A stretch of 64,000 nucleotides of DNA, from positions 60,127-124,126 of the forward strand of contig CAAGCF010000040.1 of NCBI GenBank assembly GCA_900768265.1, written 5' to 3'. Under the pieces are notes generated by a model, which searched no databases, had not been told where the DNA came from, and saw only the letters and a list, made by a program, of their open reading frames with translations. Position numbers and translations under genes: made by a program. The stretch's first letter is position 1, and the number at the start of each line of letters is the position of its first letter. Of this stretch, positions 59,165-64,000 are shown one piece after another. The DNA is from an uncultured Collinsella sp. (GTDB lineage: Bacteria; Actinomycetota; Coriobacteriia; Coriobacteriales; Coriobacteriaceae).

Positions 59165-60155
59165 GTTGGCTCCCGGAGCCCTCGCCCAGGTCCTGGGCGA
59201 CTTGCCCAATGTGCCCAATCCCAACCTGCTTGTCGGCTTTGACACCGCGGACGACGCGAGTGTGTTCAAGGTGGGGGAGAACCTCGGCCTCGTGCAGTCC
59301 ATCGACTTCTTCCCGCCGATGGTCGACGACCCGTTCCTGTTTGGCCAGATCGCAGCGGCCAACTCGCTGTCTGACATCTACGCGATGGGCGGGCGTCCGA
59401 GCCATGCCATGAACCTGCTCTGTATTCCCAGCTGCCTGGGCGTTGAGGTTGCCGGCCAGATTCTGGCGGGCGGCGCTGACAAGTGCGTCGAGGCCGGCTG
59501 CTCCATCGCGGGCGGCCACACCATCAACGACGACGAGCCCAAGTACGGCCTGTCCGTGAGCGGCTTTGTCGCGCTCGATCGGATGCTTGCCAATAGCGGT
59601 GCGCGCGTGGGCGATGTCCTGCTGCTAACCAAGGCAGTCGGCTCGGGCATTATCACCACGGCCGTGAAGGGCGAGCTCATCGAGCCTGACGAGGCCAGCC
59701 CGATGTGGAACTCGATGCGCACCCTCAACGAGGCCCCGATTCGCCTGGCCGAGGGGCTCGAGCTTCACGGCTGCACCGACGTCACGGGCTTTGGCCTGAT
59801 CGGGCATGCGTGCGAGATGGCCGAGGCCTCGGGCGTGCAGATTGAGCTTGCGTCGGGAGCGGTGCCGCTCTTTGACCAGGTGCTCGACATGGCGCGTCTT
59901 GGCATTGTCCCGGCCGGCGCCTATCGCAACCAGGACTTCTTTGGTCCGCGCGTGGCGGTCAAAGATGACCTGGAGCCGGGTCTGTTGGATGCGCTGTACG
60001 ATCCGCAGACCTCGGGCGGACTGCTCATCGAGGCGCCTGCTGCCGATGTGGATGAGCTTGCGCGCCGTCTGCATGCCGAGGGCCGTATCGCCGCCGTTAT
60101 CGGTCACGTGCGCGAGGCGGTGCCAGGCGGTCCTGCCGTTCGCGTTGTGTATTAA
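59106..60155 (+). CDS. selD: Selenide, water dikinase; itself a selenoprotein (Sec17)
   Basis: The frame from ATG 59,106 reads LTQMTAASG, then TGA at 59,154-59,156, then AAKLAPGALAQVLGDLPNV. This matches the SelD active site SG(U/C)AAK with selenocysteine at residue 17 and Lys20. The remaining protein (ADDASVFK; GGHTINDDEP; TDVTGFGLIGHACEM) is typical of the AIR synthase fold. Total 349 residues. It makes selenophosphate from selenide and ATP. AGGAGG lies five bases before the ATG. A gene call that treats TGA as stop would miss the first 20 residues. Confidence 0.93.
59154..59200 (+). promoter_or_regulatory. UGA codon and bacterial SECIS-like hairpin in selD
   Basis: About 26 bases after the UGA, TCGCCCAG pairs perfectly with CTGGGCGA around a GTC loop (59,182-59,200). 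Distance and loop G-U are as expected for SelB-dependent SECIS elements. Confidence 0.75.
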
Positions 60156-60171
60156 GGAAAAACGTTTATTC

Positions 60172-60195
60172 GACCGCCCATCGTTCTGGGCGGTC
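60172..60195 (+). repeat. Hairpin between selD and yedF
   Basis: GACCGCCCA pairs perfectly with TGGGCGGTC across six bases, followed by CCCTTT. It may be a weak terminator or mRNA stabiliser between genes of one operon. Confidence 0.6.
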
Positions 60196-60215
60196 CCTTT
60201 CGAAAGGAATTTGCT

Positions 60216-60842
60216 ATGTCTACCAAGATTGAAGTCAATGCCATGGGCGATGCCTGCCCGCTGCCCGTCGTCAAGACGCTCAAGGCCCTGAAATCACTTG
60301 ATGGCGAGGGCGTTGTCGTGACCTCGGTCGATAACGAGACGGCCGTCAAGAACATCTCCAAGATGGCGCAGGAAAAGGGCTGCACGGCCTCGGCGGAGAA
60401 GATCTCGGACGCCGAGTGGCACGTGGCCGTCGCGACCGCCGGTGCCGTGGCCGTTGCGGACCCCGAGCAGGACGGTGCCACTTTCTGCGACGCCAGCGCC
60501 GGCAAGGGCAAACTCGTCATTTCCGTCTACACCGATTGCATGGGCCGCGGCGACGACGAGCTGGGTCACAAGCTCATGAAGGCGTTTATCTTTGCCGTGA
60601 CGCAGCAGGAGGAGCTGCCCGCGACCATGCTGTTCTACAACGGCGGTGCCAAGCTCACCGTCGAGGGCTCGCCGGTGCTCGACGACCTGAAGGGTCTGGC
60701 CGAGCAGGGTGTCGAGATTCTCACCTGTGGCACCTGCCTCGACCACTATGGCATCAAGGACCAGCTTGCCGTGGGCGAGGTCACCAACATGTATGTGATC
60801 GTCGAAAAGATGGAGCAGGCCGTGCGCGTTGTGCGCCCGTAG
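60216..60842 (+). CDS. yedF: Selenium metabolism protein YedF
   Basis: The 208-residue protein has an N-terminal TusA-like domain with the Cys14 motif MGDACPLPVVKTLKAL and a C-terminal DsrE-like domain ending TCGTCLDHYGIKDQLAVGEV. YedF proteins occur in selenium-using bacteria next to selD and are thought to carry selenium/sulfur species. It lies 60 bases after selD and 18 bases before a DUF3343 gene. Confidence 0.88.
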   Translation: MSTKIEVNAMGDACPLPVVKTLKALKSLDGEGVVVTSVDNETAVKNISKMAQEKGCTASAEKISDAEWHVAVATAGAVAVADPEQDGATFCDASAGKGKLVISVYTDCMGRGDDELGHKLMKAFIFAVTQQEELPATMLFYNGGAKLTVEGSPVLDDLKGLAEQGVEILTCGTCLDHYGIKDQLAVGEVTNMYVIVEKMEQAVRVVRP

Positions 60843-60860
60843 CGCCTGGGTGGGATTGCC

Positions 60861-61112
60861 ATGAGAGAAAAGCGCCCGGCGCTTGTCATCACGTTTCCCA
60901 CCACGGCGGCCGCCATGGGTTGCGAATCCCTGTGCATCGAGCGCGGCCTTCCCGGGCGAACGATTCCCGTGCCCGGGGAGGTCGCTGCCGGCTGCGGTCT
61001 GGCGTGGAAAGCCCTGCCTGCCGATGAGGAACTGCTACGCGCCGAGCTTGCCGCGGCGGGCGTTCCCACCGAGGGCTATACCGTGATTGATATGTGGGAG
61101 GTCGTGCGATGA
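60861..61112 (+). CDS. DUF3343 putative Se/S carrier protein
   Basis: The 83-residue protein matches the small DUF3343 pattern found next to yedF: PALVITFPTTAAAMGCESLC, then GRTIPVPGEVAAGCGLAWKA with two Cys near residues 20 and 47. It likely transfers selenium or sulfur. Its stop codon overlaps the ATG of the following desulfurase gene. Confidence 0.82.
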   Translation: MREKRPALVITFPTTAAAMGCESLCIERGLPGRTIPVPGEVAAGCGLAWKALPADEELLRAELAAAGVPTEGYTVIDMWEVVR

Positions 61113-62248
61113 TCTACCTGGATAACGCGGCGACGACCATGCACAAGCCGCAGACGGTCATCGATGCCGTGACGCAGGCGATGTGCTCGCTCGGCAATGC
61201 CGGGCGCGGCGCCACGTCGGGTGCCCTCGATGCCGCTCGTACAATTCACGGTTGCCGTGCCAAGCTTGCGCGCCTCTTGGGTTGCCCGAGGGCGGACCAT
61301 GTGTGCTTTACGCCCAATTCCACGGCGGCGCTTAATACGGCGATTAACGGCGTGGTGCGTCCCGGCGACCGCGTGGTTACGACGGTGCTTGAGCACAACT
61401 CTGTGCTGCGCCCGCTCAATCGTCTGGTGGCAGAGCGGGGCGTGACCGTTGAGCATGCGGGCTGCGACGTGGACGGCATGCTCGACTACGACGAGCTCGA
61501 GCAGCTGGTTACGCCGGGCACGCGTGCCGTGGTGGTGACGCACGCCTCCAATGTGACCGGCAACGCGGTCGACGTTGCACGCGTAGCCGCCATGGCCCAT
61601 GCGGCCGGTGCGCTCGTGATCGTCGATGCCTCGCAGTCTGCCGGCACGGCGCATATCGATATGCAGGCCATGGGGCTCGACGTGGTGTGCTTTACCGGCC
61701 ACAAGGGGCTTATGGGCCCGCAGGGCACCGGTGGCCTGGCCGTGGCGGAGGACGTCGACGTGGCGCCCTGGGCCATGGGCGGCACGGGTGTGCACAGCTT
61801 CGATACGTTGCAGCCCATGGAGTGGCCCACGCGCCTTGAGGCGGGCACGCTCAACGGCCACGGCATAGCGGGCCTTTCCGCAGGCCTTGATTTTATCGAG
61901 GCACAGGGTGGAGTTGAAGCGATTGCGACTCACGAACGCGCCCTGGCCGATCGCTTTCTCGCCGGTGTTCGTGAGATTCCGGAAATCAAACTCTACGGTG
62001 CCTTCGACCAGTCAGCACGCTCGGCGATCGTCTCGCTCAACGTGGGCAATATCGATTCGGCCGAGATTTCGGATGCGCTCATGCAGGGGTGGGGGATTGC
62101 GACGCGCCCCGGTGCCCATTGTGCCCCGCTCATGCACTGTGCGCTGGGAACCGAGCGCCAGGGCGTGGTTCGGTTCTCGTTTGGTTACTTCAACACGGCC
62201 GAAGAAGTCGACACGGCTATCGATGCTCTGCGCAATTTAGTCTGCTAA
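61109..62248 (+). CDS. Cysteine desulfurase-family enzyme (probable selenium/sulfur donor)
   Basis: The 379-residue PLP enzyme of the class V aminotransferase family has IYLDNAATTMHKPQTVIDAV, HASNVTGN, DASQSAGTAHID with the cofactor Asp, TGHKGLMGPQGTGG with the PLP Lys, and RPGAHCAPLMHCALGT with the reactive Cys loop. It can act as cysteine desulfurase or selenocysteine lyase, supplying selenide for SelD. Coupling with DUF3343 and yedF favours a selenium role. Confidence 0.86.
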   Translation: MIYLDNAATTMHKPQTVIDAVTQAMCSLGNAGRGATSGALDAARTIHGCRAKLARLLGCPRADHVCFTPNSTAALNTAINGVVRPGDRVVTTVLEHNSVLRPLNRLVAERGVTVEHAGCDVDGMLDYDELEQLVTPGTRAVVVTHASNVTGNAVDVARVAAMAHAAGALVIVDASQSAGTAHIDMQAMGLDVVCFTGHKGLMGPQGTGGLAVAEDVDVAPWAMGGTGVHSFDTLQPMEWPTRLEAGTLNGHGIAGLSAGLDFIEAQGGVEAIATHERALADRFLAGVREIPEIKLYGAFDQSARSAIVSLNVGNIDSAEISDALMQGWGIATRPGAHCAPLMHCALGTERQGVVRFSFGYFNTAEEVDTAIDALRNLVC

Positions 62249-62271
62249 AGCTGCTGGACCGTTTATACTTG

Positions 62272-62303
62272 CGGGACGGGTATTTTGCCCGTCCCGTTTT
62301 TGT
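62272..62303 (+). terminator. Terminator after the selenium operon
   Basis: CGGGACGGG pairs with CCCGTCCCG across TATTTTG, followed by TTTTTG. Confidence 0.88.
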
Positions 62304-62324
62304 TTCGACCCGAAAGGTGTGCCT

Positions 62325-63683
62325 ATGGCTTCATCCGCCCCGCGCGGTCTGCGTTCCGACCATGTCGTTACCGTCGGCATTGCGCTGTTCTCGATGCTCT
62401 TTGGCGCCGGTAACCTCATTATTCCGCCGCTGCTGGCGCTGCAGGCAGGTTCTGCCACGCCGGTTGCCATGATCGGCTTTTTGATTGCCGCTATCGGTCT
62501 GCCCGTTATGGGATTTATCGCCGTCGCGCTCGCTGGCACGGCCCGAGAGCTGGCCGGGCGTGTGCATCCTAAGTTTGGCGAATTCTTCGTTGCGGCGGTC
62601 TACCTGGCCATCGGTCCGTGCCTGGCCATTCCGCGCACAAGCTCTACGGCGTTCGAAATGCTGGTGCCGCTGCTACCCGGGGGCGTCTCGCTCGGTACGG
62701 CTCGCCTGGTGTTTGCCGTCGGCTTCTTTGTCGTCGCGTTTGCGCTCACGCTGCGCCCAGGCGTCATCACACGCGTGCTCGGCCGCATTACGGGCCCCGC
62801 GCTCATTGCCCTCATCGTATTGGTCGTGGGTGCCGCCATGGTCTCGCCGCTGGGCCCCGCCGCCGCGCCGCAGGCTCCCTATGATGCCGGTGCTGCCGTG
62901 CAGGGCTTTTTGACCGGCTACCAGACCATGGACCTGCTCGCGTCGCTCGCCTTTGGCATCATCATCGCCGAGACCATCCACGAGCTGGGCGTTACCGATG
63001 ACAAGCGCGTGGCCTTCGAGATTTCGCGCTCCGGCGTGATCGCCGGCGTGCTCATGGCCATCATCTACTGCGGCTTGGGCCTTGCCGGTATGCAGCTCGG
63101 CACCGTGATGCCCGACGCTACCAACGGCGCCGCCATCCTCGCCCGTTCGGCCTCCATGCATTTTGGGCTTGCCGGCACGGTCGTGGTCTTCGCCATCTTC
63201 TTCCTTGCCTGCATGAACGTGTGCATCGGCCTCATCAGCTGCTGCTCGCGTTACTTCTGCGAGACGTATGTGGTCGAAGGGGGAGCGGAGGCCTCCGAGG
63301 AGGCCATGCGCCGTCCCTTTGCGGTTCTCGCCTTTGTGTTCGCGGCGTTTTCGTGCGTGCTTTCCAACGTGGGTCTCGACATGATCCTTATGTTCTCGGT
63401 GCCCATGCTCAACGCTTTGTACCCCGTTGCCATTGTGCTGGTGCTTATGGGCCTGGTGCACGGCTTTTGCGACGCTCATCCGCAGGTGTGGGTCTGGGTC
63501 GGCGGCGTCGTTGCTGTGCAGAGTGTGATCACCTCGGTCCGCGATGCGTTCTTTGCGGGCACGTGGCTGCCGTTTGATGCGCTACCCCTTGCAGACATCG
63601 GTGCCGCGTGGGCGCCGGTCGCCGTAGTTGCCTTTGTGATCGGTCTGCTCCACAGCAAGTTTGTTGCACATTCGAGGAGCTAA
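62325..63683 (+). CDS. brnQ: Branched-chain amino acid transporter
   Basis: The 452-residue membrane protein has 12 predicted helices and the LIVCS signature: ALFSMLFGAGNLIIPPLLAL near residue 25, GPCLAIPRTSSTAFEM and GFLTGYQTMDLLASLAFGIII. It imports Leu, Ile and Val with sodium. ATG at 62,325 follows GAAAGGTG. It is transcribed alone after a terminator. Confidence 0.9.
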   Translation: MASSAPRGLRSDHVVTVGIALFSMLFGAGNLIIPPLLALQAGSATPVAMIGFLIAAIGLPVMGFIAVALAGTARELAGRVHPKFGEFFVAAVYLAIGPCLAIPRTSSTAFEMLVPLLPGGVSLGTARLVFAVGFFVVAFALTLRPGVITRVLGRITGPALIALIVLVVGAAMVSPLGPAAAPQAPYDAGAAVQGFLTGYQTMDLLASLAFGIIIAETIHELGVTDDKRVAFEISRSGVIAGVLMAIIYCGLGLAGMQLGTVMPDATNGAAILARSASMHFGLAGTVVVFAIFFLACMNVCIGLISCCSRYFCETYVVEGGAEASEEAMRRPFAVLAFVFAAFSCVLSNVGLDMILMFSVPMLNALYPVAIVLVLMGLVHGFCDAHPQVWVWVGGVVAVQSVITSVRDAFFAGTWLPFDALPLADIGAAWAPVAVVAFVIGLLHSKFVAHSRS

Positions 63684-63695
63684 GACATCAATGCT

Positions 63696-63724
63696 TGCAC
63701 AGGCGGGGAGTCTCCCCTATAATT
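63696..63724 (+). promoter_or_regulatory. Promoter of the tRNA pair
   Basis: TTGCAC and TATAAT are separated by exactly 17 bases. The spacer holds a short GGGGA-GTCTCCCC stem. A match this close to consensus is typical of stable RNA genes. Confidence 0.82.
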
Positions 63725-63774
63725 TCCTTCGCTTTGGGACACGCAAGGTTTAGACCTTAGCTGCTCAACACCTT

Positions 63775-63851
63775 CGGGACGTGGCGCAGTTTGGTAGCGC
63801 GCCTGCTTTGGGAGCAGGATGTCGCAGGTTCAAATCCTGTCGTCCCGACCA
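63775..63851 (+). tRNA. tRNA-Pro (anticodon TGG)
   Basis: Acceptor CGGGACG pairs with CGTCCCG before the encoded ACCA. The anticodon stem-loop is CCTGC-TTTGGGA-GCAGG with TGG, and the T arm is GCAGG-TTCAAAT-CCTGT. 77 bases including CCA. Confidence 0.95.
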
Positions 63852-63857
63852 TATCTT

Positions 63858-63931
63858 GCGGGCGTAGTTCAATGGTAGAACCCCAGCCTTCCAAGCTGAT
63901 GACGCGGGTTCGATTCCCGTCGCCCGCTCCA
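63858..63931 (+). tRNA. tRNA-Gly (anticodon TCC)
   Basis: Acceptor GCGGGCG pairs with CGCCCGC before TCCA. The anticodon loop CTTCCAA holds TCC, and the T arm is GCGGG-TTCGATT-CCCGT. 74 bases including encoded CCA, six bases after tRNA-Pro, so the two share a transcript. Confidence 0.95.
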
Positions 63932-64000
63932 TAAGAATTGTTTTAACGGCTTTGGTTTCCTTTGGGGATCATAGCTGTTTTCGTTTACGCGCCGGGCGAC
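63932..64000. other. Window end without recognised gene
   Basis: No RNA gene or coding start is recognised in the last 69 bases. Confidence 0.6.

Noticed and set aside
59166..60155. selD starting at a TTG after the in-frame TGA
   Set aside because: This would omit the active-site Sec17 and Lys20 and has no ribosome binding site, whereas ATG 59,106 has AGGAGG.

Overview
The window reads as chromosomal DNA of an anaerobic, high-GC actinobacterium of the class Coriobacteriia, most likely Collinsella. This is inferred from gene content (short-form ThiC, two double-cubane reductases, selenium genes, CyuA, a single-operon molybdate system) and codon use, not from a database match.

Positions 1 to about 15,290 are the late half of a tailed (siphovirus-type) prophage. 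The order is MuF head protein, scaffold, P22-type coat, connectors, tail tube, tail chaperone with a -1 frameshift, tape measure, tail-tip proteins, holin, amidase. Integrase and early genes lie outside the window. The MuF protein carries a C-terminal papain-like toxin domain and is followed directly by a small immunity-gene candidate.

Positions 15,400 to 43,000 are host core genes. They include thiC (TPP riboswitch) and thiD, yaaA, an M18 aminopeptidase, polA, argG and argH, ndk, rpiB, a cysteine desulfidase, rpsA, rnpB, an O-acetylhomoserine sulfhydrylase, xpt, a GGQ-type release-factor-like protein, a lipid kinase and a CLC channel of the fluoride-type clade. argG is preceded by an apparently classical attenuator: a 24-codon peptide ending in Arg-Arg-Arg, overlapping hairpins and a terminator. 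Several intergenic gaps hold unusual palindromes. These include a 67-bp repeat present twice, a 130-bp palindrome after polA, and a structured element present three times whose stems differ in sequence but keep pairing.

Positions 43,100 to 48,650 form a molybdenum block: moeA, mog, modA, modB with a large extra N-terminal domain, and modC.

Positions 49,000 to 62,250 form what looks like one functional neighbourhood. It holds a double-cubane-cluster reductase, a complete peptide-type ABC importer (Tat lipoprotein, two permeases, two ATPases), a second reductase paralogue, their ASKHA activator, a GT4 glycosyltransferase, selD (itself a selenoprotein with an in-frame UGA), yedF, a DUF3343 carrier-like protein and a cysteine desulfurase/selenocysteine lyase-type enzyme. 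The layout suggests that reductive chemistry on an imported small molecule is coupled to selenium activation; this is inference. The window ends with a branched-chain amino acid transporter and tRNA-Pro and tRNA-Gly.
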